DNA of 64,000 bases, taken from positions 248,001 to 312,000 of the forward strand of contig NZ_WIBJ01000030.1 in NCBI RefSeq assembly GCF_009495755.1, given 5' to 3'. Both the position numbers and the translations under genes were made by a program. This document shows, piece by piece, positions 42,713-50,614 of the stretch (positions within the stretch are counted from its first letter, which is position 1; each line of letters starts with the position of its first letter). This DNA comes from Flavobacterium sp. LMO8. Its GTDB lineage: Bacteria > Bacteroidota > Bacteroidia > Flavobacteriales > Flavobacteriaceae. The notes beneath the pieces are model-generated. The model did not search any database. It saw only the letters and a list, made by a program, of their open reading frames with translations, and had not been told where the DNA came from.

Positions 42713-44509
42713 ATGACTTCTATTAGAAACATCGCAATTATTGCACACGTTGACCACGGTAAAACTACTTTGGTTGATAAAATTATGTACCACTGTCAAT
42801 TGTTTCGTGAAAACGAAAACACGGGAGACTTAATCCTAGATAATAACGATTTAGAGCGTGAAAGAGGTATTACTATTACTTCTAAAAACGTTTCTGTAAC
42901 TTATAAAGGAACAAAAATCAACATTATCGATACTCCTGGTCACGCCGATTTTGGTGGTGAAGTTGAGCGTGTACTTAATATGGCTGATGGTGTTTGTCTT
43001 TTAGTAGATGCATTTGAAGGTCCAATGCCTCAAACACGTTTCGTATTACAAAAAGCAATTGACTTAGGATTAAAACCATGCGTGGTTATTAATAAAGTAG
43101 ATAAAGAAAACTGTACTCCAGAAGAAGTTCATGAAAAAGTTTTCGACTTAATGTTTGAATTAGGTGCTACTGAAGCGCAGTTAGATTTCCCAACAGTTTA
43201 TGGTTCGGCTAAAAATAACTGGATGTCTGATGATTTTAGAAATCAAACAGAAAACATCGAGCCATTATTAGATATGGTTTTGGAACACGTTCCAGCTCCT
43301 AAAGTATCTGAAGGAACTCCTCAAATGTTAATTACCTCTTTAGATTTCTCTTCATTCACAGGTCGTATAGCGATTGGTCGTTTAGAAAGAGGAGTTTTAA
43401 AAGAAGGAATGCCAATATCTTTAGTAAAAAGAGATGGTAAAGTAATCAAATCAAGAATCAAAGAATTACATACTTTTGAAGGTCTTGGACGTAAAAAAGT
43501 AGACGAAGTAGTTGCTGGAGATATTTGTGCAATTATCGGAATTGAAGGATTTGAAATTGGTGATACTATCGCTGATTTTGAAAATCCAGAAGCTTTACAG
43601 ACTATTGCAATTGATGAGCCTACAATGAGTATGTTGTTCACAATTAACGATTCACCTTTCTTTGGTAAAGAAGGTAAATTTGTAACATCGCGTCACATTA
43701 GAGATCGTCTAACTAAAGAATTAGAGAAAAACTTAGCAATGAAGTTAGGTGAAACTGATTCTGCTGATAAATTTATGGTTTTTGGTCGTGGAGTTCTTCA
43801 CTTATCGGTTCTTATTGAAACGATGAGAAGAGAAGGTTATGAATTACAAATTGGTCAACCACAGGTAATCATTAAAGAAATTGATGGTCAAAAATGTGAG
43901 CCAATTGAAGAATTAACAATCGATTTACCAGAAAACCTTTCAGGTAGAGCAGTTGAATTCGTAACTATCCGTAAAGGAGAAATGTTATCTATGGAAGCTA
44001 AAGGAGATCGTATGATTATTAAATTTAATATTCCATCTCGTGGAATCATTGGTTTAAGAAATCAGTTATTAACAGCTACTGCAGGTGAAGCAATTATGTC
44101 GCACCGTTACATTGGATATGAACCTTTCAAAGGAGCAATTCCAGGGCGTAACAATGGTTCGTTAATTTCTATGGAAAACGGAAAAGCTATTCCTTATTCT
44201 ATTGACAAATTACAAGATCGTGGTAAATTCTTCGTGGAACCAAATGCTGAGATTTATGAAGGTCAAGTAATTGGTGAAAACTCTCGTGGTGATGATATGT
44301 GTATCAACGTAACTAAGGCTAAAAAACAGTCAAACGTACGTTCATCTGGAAATGATGAAAAAGCAAGAATTATTCCACCGATTATTTTCTCATTAGAAGA
44401 AGCGTTAGAATACATTCAAAAAGATGAATATGTTGAGGTTACTCCAAAATCTATTCGTTTAAGAAAAATTTATTTAACAGAAAACGACAGAAAACGTTTT
44501 AAAGTATAA
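42713..44509 (+). CDS. typA: Translational GTPase TypA/BipA
   Basis: A 598-residue GTPase that binds 70S ribosomes and helps 50S assembly under stress. The G domain has AHVDHGKTTLVDKI, RGITITSKN, DTPGHADFGGEVER and NKVDKENC. Domains II, III, V and the C-terminal domain match the family length (about 600), with VLHLSVLIETMRREG and RKGEMLSMEAKGDRM. Its own promoter and terminator are present. Confidence 0.97.
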   Translation: MTSIRNIAIIAHVDHGKTTLVDKIMYHCQLFRENENTGDLILDNNDLERERGITITSKNVSVTYKGTKINIIDTPGHADFGGEVERVLNMADGVCLLVDAFEGPMPQTRFVLQKAIDLGLKPCVVINKVDKENCTPEEVHEKVFDLMFELGATEAQLDFPTVYGSAKNNWMSDDFRNQTENIEPLLDMVLEHVPAPKVSEGTPQMLITSLDFSSFTGRIAIGRLERGVLKEGMPISLVKRDGKVIKSRIKELHTFEGLGRKKVDEVVAGDICAIIGIEGFEIGDTIADFENPEALQTIAIDEPTMSMLFTINDSPFFGKEGKFVTSRHIRDRLTKELEKNLAMKLGETDSADKFMVFGRGVLHLSVLIETMRREGYELQIGQPQVIIKEIDGQKCEPIEELTIDLPENLSGRAVEFVTIRKGEMLSMEAKGDRMIIKFNIPSRGIIGLRNQLLTATAGEAIMSHRYIGYEPFKGAIPGRNNGSLISMENGKAIPYSIDKLQDRGKFFVEPNAEIYEGQVIGENSRGDDMCINVTKAKKQSNVRSSGNDEKARIIPPIIFSLEEALEYIQKDEYVEVTPKSIRLRKIYLTENDRKRFKV

Positions 44510-44517
44510 TTAATATG

Positions 44518-44544
44518 AATCCCGATGAAAATCGGGATTTTTTA
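44518..44544 (+). terminator. Terminator after typA
   Basis: Stem AATCCCGAT / ATCGGGATT with GAAA loop, then T-run. Confidence 0.85.
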
Positions 44545-44556
44545 GCATAAACAAGA

Positions 44557-44988
44557 ATGGAAATTAAATTGAAATACGGAATTGACAATTTGCTTTTCGG
44601 AATGAAAGAGCAAGATGTTACTAAAATTTTGGGTAAGCCAGATACACAATATAAAGACGAAGAAGAGAATGTTGTTTTTATGTACAACGCTAGAAAACTT
44701 CGTTTGATTTTTTACAAAGAAGAAGCTTTTAGATTAGGATATATGACGACATCTAATCCAATAGTGAAGTTATTCAATACGACTATTATTGGTAAGAATT
44801 GGAGCGATGTTTTTCCTGTTTTAGAGAAGAACAAAGTAAAATCATTTGAAACTGATACAGTAGAAGGAATGATGAGTTACTTTAACGAAGAAAATTGGTT
44901 ATTCATTCACGTTGATTATAACGAAATTGTGAAGATTGAAGTTGGTGCCGTTTTTAGTGATAAAGACGAATTTGACTGGAGATTTTAG
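44557..44988 (+). CDS. Hypothetical protein
   Basis: A 143-residue soluble protein without signal. It opens with LKYGIDNLLFGMKEQDVTKILGKP, which resembles the start of BLF/SmpA-like domains (a short helix-helix-strand with GxPDT). The remaining parts are alpha/beta with many aromatic residues. Function unknown; the start is the only ATG close to the terminator. The stop is followed by a 300-base gap that holds no gene I can support. Confidence 0.65.
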   Translation: MEIKLKYGIDNLLFGMKEQDVTKILGKPDTQYKDEEENVVFMYNARKLRLIFYKEEAFRLGYMTTSNPIVKLFNTTIIGKNWSDVFPVLEKNKVKSFETDTVEGMMSYFNEENWLFIHVDYNEIVKIEVGAVFSDKDEFDWRF

Positions 44989-45288
44989 ATTATTAGTAAA
45001 AAAAACGGTTATTTTTAACTAAATATGCCTCAAAAAGTTTAAGACTATTTGAGGTGTTTTTATGAAAATTAAAGGGCAAAGTGTCAAAAATTAATTAAAC
45101 TTGTTGCAATAAAATAAAGTTTTAATACGTTGTTAATTTTTTGAATACGAAAATTCACCGAACTTAAAGGATCTCTCTTAGACACATAGTTATTGTAGAA
45201 ATAAGTTTTCTAAAATTTTAGTCCGAAGCTTTGGACGTTGCACTTTGCATAGCAAACATTAGCTATTCGATAATTTAAAAATTTAATC
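44989..45288. other. Gene-free 300-base gap
   Basis: AT-rich sequence. The only visible structure is a small palindrome GTCCGAAGCTTTGGAC (45220-45240 area) and a TTGCACTTTGCATAGCAA region that could be part of the promoter of the ABM gene downstream. I see no gene, no RNA motif and no strong terminator. Confidence 0.4.
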
Positions 45289-45576
45289 ATGTACTACGCA
45301 GTAATTTTTACCTCTACTAGAACCGAAGTAGAAGCAAGTTATGCCGAAATGGCAATTAAAATGGTGGAATTAGCCAAAGCCCAACGTGGATTTATAGATA
45401 TGGAAAGCGCCCGAAGCGAAATTGGAATTACCGTTTCGTATTGGGAAAGCTTGGAAGCCATAAAAAACTGGAAAGCTAATATGGAACATCTAGAAGCACA
45501 AGAAAAAGGTAAAACTACTTGGTACAAAAATTATAAAGTGAGAATTGCTATAGTGGAAAGGGAATATGAGTTTTAA
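45289..45576 (+). CDS. ABM-fold antibiotic biosynthesis monooxygenase-like protein
   Basis: A 95-residue ferredoxin-like fold protein. It shows YYAVIFTSTRTEVEASYAEM and MVELAKAQRGFIDMESA, then ISVSYWESLEAIKNWKANME, as in ABM proteins, which degrade heme-like or quinone substrates or serve as small dimeric enzymes. The gene stands alone with a 300-base gap before it and a repeat-rich gap after it. Specific function unknown. Confidence 0.82.
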   Translation: MYYAVIFTSTRTEVEASYAEMAIKMVELAKAQRGFIDMESARSEIGITVSYWESLEAIKNWKANMEHLEAQEKGKTTWYKNYKVRIAIVEREYEF

Positions 45577-45902
45577 AAGGGTGATTTAAACGTTAAGTTT
45601 TTTTGCATATTTTTTCATGCTGTTAAGTGTTTTTTAAACGCAAAGGGCTAAGTTTTTTCGCAAAGCACGCAAGGTTTAAACCTAAGTTTGTCATGCTATT
45701 AATAATCTTTTTTATGTCATCCCTACGTGATTTTACCAGCTATATTACTTTAAGTTACCCATATTCCATGCCTAACGGCATTTCAAACAGTTGTATTTAC
45801 TTTTTTAGTTCCGTAGGAACGGAATTTTGGTAGCTCCGTAGGAACGCAATATGGGTAAAAAATAAACACAACGATTAAAAAGTCCAGTAGGGACGATATT
45901 TT
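45577..45902. repeat. Composite repeat block between the ABM gene and a hypothetical gene
   Basis: A 326-base gap made of interspersed repeats: a CGCAAAG motif block (45638-45675), a 43-bp stretch (45685-45727) inverted at 48592-48634, an AACGGCATTTC piece (about 45774) and two GTTCCGTAGGAACG-type palindromes near 45807-45845. No CDS is credible here; a 68-aa frame is repeat-derived. Confidence 0.7.
45685..45727. repeat. 43-bp element, left copy of an inverted pair
   Basis: AGTTTGTCATGCTATTAATA... to CATCCCTACG. The right copy at 48592-48634 is its reverse complement with about 3 mismatches in 43. The pair flanks about 2.9 kb. Confidence 0.8.
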
Positions 45903-46277
45903 TTATTTGATTACAACTGAAATTTCTTCTAAAGATATATTTTTTGGATGTAATAAATTATATGTGAATAATAATGGATGATATCGTTTTAAAATCAATG
46001 ATTCTGGATTTTTGATTGTCAATCTTAACTTTGAATATTTTTGATTTTCAAATTTAAAAGCAAGTACAGCTTGTTGGCTACTGATGTAAGCTTGTCTTCT
46101 TAATCCAAAAAAATCTTTTGATTTAAGCACTACATTTTTTTCTGATTCGATATTAATGAGCTCAATGTCTAAATCTTCAAGGTTTTTAATGTACCATCCT
46201 CCAGTAAAATATATTTGATAACTACCATAACTTAGTTCAAATTCATGTGATTTTTCTTTAATGTAGAATTTTTCCAT
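45903..46277 (-). CDS. Hypothetical protein
   Basis: A 124-residue protein without signal peptide, starting ATG 46277 (MEKFYIKEKS). It is rich in Tyr/Phe/Ile and predicted beta-rich. A longer in-frame extension (to 46310) would be less natural. The stop lies at the edge of the repeat block. I do not recognise the family. It lies within the 2.9-kb segment bounded by the inverted 43-bp repeats. Confidence 0.55.
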   Translation of the reverse strand: MEKFYIKEKSHEFELSYGSYQIYFTGGWYIKNLEDLDIELINIESEKNVVLKSKDFFGLRRQAYISSQQAVLAFKFENQKYSKLRLTIKNPESLILKRYHPLLFTYNLLHPKNISLEEISVVIK

Positions 46278-46357
46278 TTTTATATTTGATTCTATCACAA
46301 ATATATCCAAATTCCCACAAACTCAATTACAGCTTTTCTGTACATTTTAAAACAAGC

Positions 46358-46388
46358 AAAAAAAAATCCCAAGCTTTCACTTGGGATT
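46358..46388 (-). terminator. Terminator after the DUF349 gene
   Basis: Stem AATCCCAAG / CTTGGGATT with a six-base loop; minus-strand T-run of nine. It ends the gene stopping at 46394. Confidence 0.85.
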
Positions 46389-46393
46389 CTATC

Positions 46394-48277
46394 TTACATA
46401 TTTTTAATTTGCTGTAGCTTTTCTTTCCACAATTTCAAGTCGTCTTTGTGGCGTTCAATGTTTTTCTGAACTTCCTTAATAAAAGGATTTTCACCTTTCG
46501 AACTACTGCTAATAAACTGAATGTTGTTCTCTAATTGGAAAATTTCGCTTTGTACTTCATCAATTTTCTTTCTAATAAAGAATTGCTCTTGTTCTAAAGC
46601 ACGTTTGTCATCGTTGTCGCTCATTTGCTCTAAACGGTTGCTAAAACGCATCATTTCGGTGTCTTTTTTAGACATGCTTAGTTTTTCAAACAAGGCATCT
46701 AAAATCTTATTGAATTTCCCTTCAATGTGTCTTCTGTTAAAAGGCACTTTTCCAAAAGTTTTCCAAGTCGCAATGTGCTCTTTTATCGCATCTAAATCGG
46801 CTTTGTGTTCGCCACTTAATGTAAACGATTTCAACTCTTCTAAGAATGCTTTTTTCTTTTCAAATGCTTCTACTTCTTCACCAGTTTCGGCATTTTTAGC
46901 TTCGTGCATTCTATCAAAATACGCATTACACGCATCTTTAAAGTCTTTCCAAATGCTATCCGAATATTTACGAGGCACATGTCCAATTTTTTTCCAATCG
47001 TCCTGAATTTTCTTCATAACAGGAGTAGTGGCAGCGAAATCGGTACTTTCTTTTAACGATTTTGCTTTTTCAACTAATTCCAATTTCTTAGTTAAATTCT
47101 CGTGTTGCTCGTGTTTGATGTCTTTATAGAAAACATTTTTGTGTGCATTAAAAGCTCGAACCGCATTTTTAAATTTAGCCCAAGTTTCCTCAGTCACTTC
47201 CGTTGGAACTTTGCCTGCTTTAAAGAACGCTTCGCGCAACGCTTCCATTTTCTTAATTTGCGCTTGCCATCCACTGTGCGAATCGATTTTCTCGGTTCCC
47301 AAAGCCTCAATCAGCAATATAATTTCGTTCTTAATCGCTAAATTATCCGTTTCTTTTCCTCTTGCTACTGCATATAATGATTCGCGCTTATCGTGCATTT
47401 GTTTGGTAATTTCGCTGAATTCGTCCCAAATCGCTTCTCTGTGTTCACGATCAACAGGACCAATTTCTTCTTTCCAAACGCGGTGTAACAATTGCAATTC
47501 ACGGAATGCTTTCATTACATCTTCTTCTTTTAGCAATTCCTTCGCTTTAGCAATAATATGTTGCTTTTGCTCTAAATTGTGTTTCAAATCTAAATCACGC
47601 GCTTCTTTATCTAAGTGCATGATGTCGTAAAAACGCTCAATATGAAAATGGTAATTGTTCCACAAGATGTTGTATTTATCTCTAGGAATTGCACCTGCAT
47701 TTTTCCAACGCTCGCGAATGTCGTTTACTTTTTTGAACATATCGCCAATATTCGAATCACCCGAATCGATTAAGTTTTTCAACTCTTCGATTAAGCCTTC
47801 ACGAACGGCAAAATTTTGCTCTAAATTGTTTTGTAATTGTTTGAAATGTTTGGCTTTGCTTGCTTTGTAAGTGTTGTAAATGCCGTCAAACTTATTTTTT
47901 AAAGGAAAGTGATACTCAAAATCTAAACCTTCTTCGTTGTTTTGAGCTAAGAATTCCTCTTTTTTCTCGTCTATAAAATGGTGGTATTTGTCCGAAAAAG
48001 CTTTTCTAATGCCTTCTACATGGTCTTTAATCGCCATTACTTTTTCGTTATCGACTAATTTCTCCAGCTCATCGGTTAAGGCTTCCATCGACATTGCATC
48101 GTACTCCAATACCGGAATTTCGTGCTTTTCTTTTATCGAATCATCTTCGCTTTCTTCTGCATTAGAATTGTCTATTTCCTCTAATACCGATTGACTAATA
48201 ATGGTTGCATTATCTAATTGCTCCATTTGGTCTTGTCCATCTGCGTTGTGCAGGTTATCATGTGTTGCTTCTGACAT
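46394..48277 (-). CDS. DUF349 repeat protein
   Basis: A 627-residue, highly charged alpha-helical protein. DUF349 repeats are visible at least five times, each as a W-K/R-x2-G-x-V/I-P-R-like start followed by W-x-x-F: RWKNAGAIPRDKYN, WKEEIGPVDREHREAIW, GKVPTEVTEETWAKF, DWKKIGHVPRKYSDSIW and TWKTFGKVPFNRRHIEG. Between them are long coiled helices. The first 70 residues are acidic and probably disordered. DUF349 proteins are common in Bacteroidota but poorly understood; a structural or nucleic-acid role is inference. It has its own terminator. Confidence 0.85.
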   Translation of the reverse strand: MSEATHDNLHNADGQDQMEQLDNATIISQSVLEEIDNSNAEESEDDSIKEKHEIPVLEYDAMSMEALTDELEKLVDNEKVMAIKDHVEGIRKAFSDKYHHFIDEKKEEFLAQNNEEGLDFEYHFPLKNKFDGIYNTYKASKAKHFKQLQNNLEQNFAVREGLIEELKNLIDSGDSNIGDMFKKVNDIRERWKNAGAIPRDKYNILWNNYHFHIERFYDIMHLDKEARDLDLKHNLEQKQHIIAKAKELLKEEDVMKAFRELQLLHRVWKEEIGPVDREHREAIWDEFSEITKQMHDKRESLYAVARGKETDNLAIKNEIILLIEALGTEKIDSHSGWQAQIKKMEALREAFFKAGKVPTEVTEETWAKFKNAVRAFNAHKNVFYKDIKHEQHENLTKKLELVEKAKSLKESTDFAATTPVMKKIQDDWKKIGHVPRKYSDSIWKDFKDACNAYFDRMHEAKNAETGEEVEAFEKKKAFLEELKSFTLSGEHKADLDAIKEHIATWKTFGKVPFNRRHIEGKFNKILDALFEKLSMSKKDTEMMRFSNRLEQMSDNDDKRALEQEQFFIRKKIDEVQSEIFQLENNIQFISSSSKGENPFIKEVQKNIERHKDDLKLWKEKLQQIKNM

Positions 48278-48405
48278 TGAGTAAATGCTTAAGGTTACTA
48301 ATATGGTGTGAAGATACTAAAGCACTCCGAAAATTCAAAAAAAATCGTCCAATTATCCGTTATTTTCTTTGAAACGAGTGTTTTGGGCTTTTTTGCTATC
48401 CATTT

Positions 48406-48458
48406 TCCCGCTATCCGCTATATCCGCCAAGGCGAGATGTCGCTTCTATCGGGGTTAG
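48406..48458. repeat. 53-bp interspersed repeat, copy B
   Basis: Same orientation as copy A (37473-37525). Six transitions and no indels separate them. Confidence 0.75.
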
Positions 48459-48591
48459 ATAGCCATCAAAAGGCTTTCTTGGGATTGGTTTTTGAAGAAG
48501 TTATGGTTTTGTACTTTTTCAACAGACCAACTTAAAATGCCGCTAGGCATGAAATCTCGGTAATTAATGAATAGATAAGTGAATAAATCCC

Positions 48592-48634
48592 GTAGGGATG
48601 ACATAAAAGAGATACTTAATAGCATGACAAACTG
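48592..48634. repeat. 43-bp element, right copy of an inverted pair
   Basis: CGTAGGGATGACATAAAAGA... to GACAAACT, the reverse complement of 45685-45727 with about three mismatches. It is followed by a CTTTGCG tandem that also mirrors the CGCAAAG block beside the left copy. Confidence 0.8.
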
Positions 48635-48689
48635 TGTGTGAAAATCTTTGCGAACTTTGCGAAAAACTTTGCGTCTTTGCGGTTAAATT

Positions 48690-49445
48690 TTACTCATTCC
48701 AAATCTTCCAAGTCTTTTCCGCTTGTAAAACCAACATTTCATAACCGTTTTTAGTTACAGCGCCTTGTGCTTTAGCTTTTCTTAAAAATGCAGTTTCTTC
48801 TGGATTGTAAATTAAGTCGTAAGCAATATGTTTTTTGGTAAACAAACTGTAATCTAAGTTTGGACAATCGGCTACATTAGGATGCGTTCCTACTGGAGTG
48901 GTGTTGATGATAATAGTATATTCTTCAAAAATAGCAGCGTCTAATTCTTCATATTTGTATTGAAATTCATCTGCGTTTCTAGAAACAAAATCATATTCGA
49001 TTTTTAGGCTTCGTAAAGCATAAGCAATGGCTTTACTTGCGCCACCAGTTCCTAAAATCAATGCTTTTTTGTGATGGTCTTTCACTAAAGGTTTTATCGA
49101 TTTTTTAAATCCGTAGTAATCGGTGTTGTGACCTTTTAGTTTTTTCTTTTTGGAAATCGTAATGCAATTAACCGCACCAATTTTCTCCGCCGTTTTTGAT
49201 AATTTATCCAAATACGGAATAATCTCTTCCTTGTATGGAATGGTAACATTTAAACCACGTAAACCTTTAATTTCAGTGATTACTTTAGGAAACTCTTTGA
49301 TGTTTTCAATGTCGTAATTTTTGTATTCGCAATTGTCAAAATGACCAATTTCAAATTTTTCATTGAAATACTTTTTAGAAAAAGAATAGCTAATATTTCG
49401 GCCAATTAAGCCAAATTTCAACTGTTTTTTTGTTTTCTTTTTCAT
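48690..49445 (-). CDS. aroE: Shikimate dehydrogenase
   Basis: A 251-residue NADPH-dependent enzyme for shikimate formation in aromatic amino acid synthesis. The N-terminal substrate domain has GLIGRNISYSFSKKYF and GLNVTIPYKE with the catalytic Lys, and GAVNCITI. The NADP part has GHNTDYYGF and LGTGGASKAIAYAL with the G-rich loop. The tail KNGYEMLVLQAEKTWKIW is also conserved. The protein is slightly shorter than the usual 270-280, which is normal in this phylum. Confidence 0.94.
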   Translation of the reverse strand: MKKKTKKQLKFGLIGRNISYSFSKKYFNEKFEIGHFDNCEYKNYDIENIKEFPKVITEIKGLRGLNVTIPYKEEIIPYLDKLSKTAEKIGAVNCITISKKKKLKGHNTDYYGFKKSIKPLVKDHHKKALILGTGGASKAIAYALRSLKIEYDFVSRNADEFQYKYEELDAAIFEEYTIIINTTPVGTHPNVADCPNLDYSLFTKKHIAYDLIYNPEETAFLRKAKAQGAVTKNGYEMLVLQAEKTWKIWNE

Positions 49446-49576
49446 TATTGAAGTTTTAAAATAGTATGCAGTTATTCTGTAAATTTATGATAAAAGATTG
49501 CATCTACAAAACACACTTTGAATTTTAATAAAAAAATCAAATTAACTTAACATAAACAAATAGAAGAAATGCAGTT

Positions 49577-50254
49577 TTAATAAATTACTCTTTTGGAAAT
49601 TCTATCGCTATCATCAAATACTGCAACATTATTTTTCTTTAATTCAATTTTAAAACTTTCCCAATGTTTATTTAATAAATTATCAGATGAATATGTTCTA
49701 TTTTCAAATAGTTTTGTTTTGATGACTACCGTTTTTCCAGATTGTCTATAATGACGATGAATATTAATAGATTCAATTTCATTTAAATCAAAATATTTTT
49801 TCTCCCAAAATCGGATTGAGTTTTTTACAATTAGATAGTTATCACTAATTGTAAAATAATTCATATCGTTTGAGAATAATAGAATTAAAAAAGTGATTAT
49901 AACTGGTATTTGTAAAGTGATGTAAATATTCAAGGTTTCTCTTGAAAAAAAAGAGTAAAAACTTATTGAAACCAAACCATAAAAAAATATTCCTGTAAAT
50001 GATAAAACATGTGAAAAATTAAAAGTTTTAGTTTTGTTGTATGAATTTATTTTGAATGACTTTTTATGAGGTAAAATGGAATCTAAATTCATTTTTTCAA
50101 GTTTTATATTCTCATTTTTTATAGATTCATTAATGAAGTTTAAAATGATTTTTAATTTGAAAAAATCTTGATATTTAAATGAATACAGGTTAATAATTTC
50201 GTCGTTTTTTAATTGTATTCTAGCTCTATCTACTAATATTTCATTAAGAATCAT
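49577..50254 (-). CDS. Membrane protein with bacterial-PH-like domain, downstream part of a probable split gene
   Basis: A 225-residue ORF starting ATG 50254. The first 60 residues are soluble and look like the end of a PH-like domain (RARIQLKNDEIINLYSFKYQ, then a helix FFKLKIILNFINES). Two TM helices follow (about 82-105 and 115-132) and then a second PH-like domain: YFTISDNYLIVKNSIRFWEK, FDLNEIESINIHRH. The first ORF upstream (50244-50567) supplies the matching TM-TM-PH start. Overlap is 11 bases, in a different frame. It may be an independent ORF translated by coupling or the second part of a frameshifted gene. Confidence 0.6.
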   Translation of the reverse strand: MILNEILVDRARIQLKNDEIINLYSFKYQDFFKLKIILNFINESIKNENIKLEKMNLDSILPHKKSFKINSYNKTKTFNFSHVLSFTGIFFYGLVSISFYSFFSRETLNIYITLQIPVIITFLILLFSNDMNYFTISDNYLIVKNSIRFWEKKYFDLNEIESINIHRHYRQSGKTVVIKTKLFENRTYSSDNLLNKHWESFKIELKKNNVAVFDDSDRISKRVIY

Positions 50255-50567
50255 TAATTTCTGAAAGAACTATATTTTTAATGTTCTCAATTCGTATAAC
50301 TTTTTTTGAAAAAACCTTATTTATAATTACTTCTTTTTCATTTATTTCAATTATAGAAAAAAAATTGATTGCAAATAAAGTAGTTGTAACAAGAAGAAAA
50401 ATAAAGAAAAAAAGAACTAAGAAAGTTGGAATATCAAATTTTGTTCTAGATTCTTCGATAAATCTATTAAACATATGAAATGAAAGTATTCCAAAAAGAA
50501 ATACACTAAAAAAACTAGAGGCTAAAACTAGTTTAATGTTGGTTTTTATTTTTACAGATTTGGACAT
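50244..50567 (-). CDS. Membrane protein with PH-like domain start, upstream part of a probable split gene
   Basis: A 107-residue ORF with two TM helices (about 11-32 and 48-68), then FFSIIEINEKEVIINKVFSK and IENIKNIVLSE, which parallel the second PH start in the next ORF. The PH-like part ends abruptly after about 35 residues, where the downstream ORF continues in another frame. This suggests one TM-TM-PH-TM-TM-PH protein broken by a one-base shift near 50250. It is not a domain-complete protein on its own. Confidence 0.6.
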   Translation of the reverse strand: MSKSVKIKTNIKLVLASSFFSVFLFGILSFHMFNRFIEESRTKFDIPTFLVLFFFIFLLVTTTLFAINFFSIIEINEKEVIINKVFSKKVIRIENIKNIVLSEINDS

Positions 50568-50614
50568 TTCTTAGTTATACTTAATTCATTTAAAAAAAAA
50601 AGGTTTTATACATT

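Larger units (their letters stand above)
48278..48689. other. Repeat-rich gap of 412 bases with no credible gene
   Basis: Holds the 53-bp repeat copy B (48406-48458), a CCGCTAGGCATGAAAT piece, the right 43-bp inverted element (48592-48634) and a CTTTGCGAACTTTGCG tandem (48643-48686). A 75-aa frame on the plus strand spans repeat DNA and is rejected. A weak TATCTTCA box at 48310-48317 could serve the DUF349 gene. Confidence 0.55.

Noticed and set aside
45627-45833. 68-aa ORF in the repeat block
   Set aside because: Built from at least three repeat elements, with no start signal and no coding-like composition.
46521-47630. Long antisense ORFs opposite the DUF349 gene
   Set aside because: Shadow frames of a highly Lys/Glu-rich gene; they have Ser/Phe/Leu-rich composition typical of such mirrors.
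48308-48535. 75-aa ORF on the plus strand upstream of the DUF349 gene
   Set aside because: It runs through the 53-bp interspersed repeat and has no family resemblance; the frame exists by chance.
45685-48634. Insertion sequence bounded by inverted repeats
   Set aside because: No transposase-like ORF lies between them and the enclosed DUF349 gene looks like a normal core gene.
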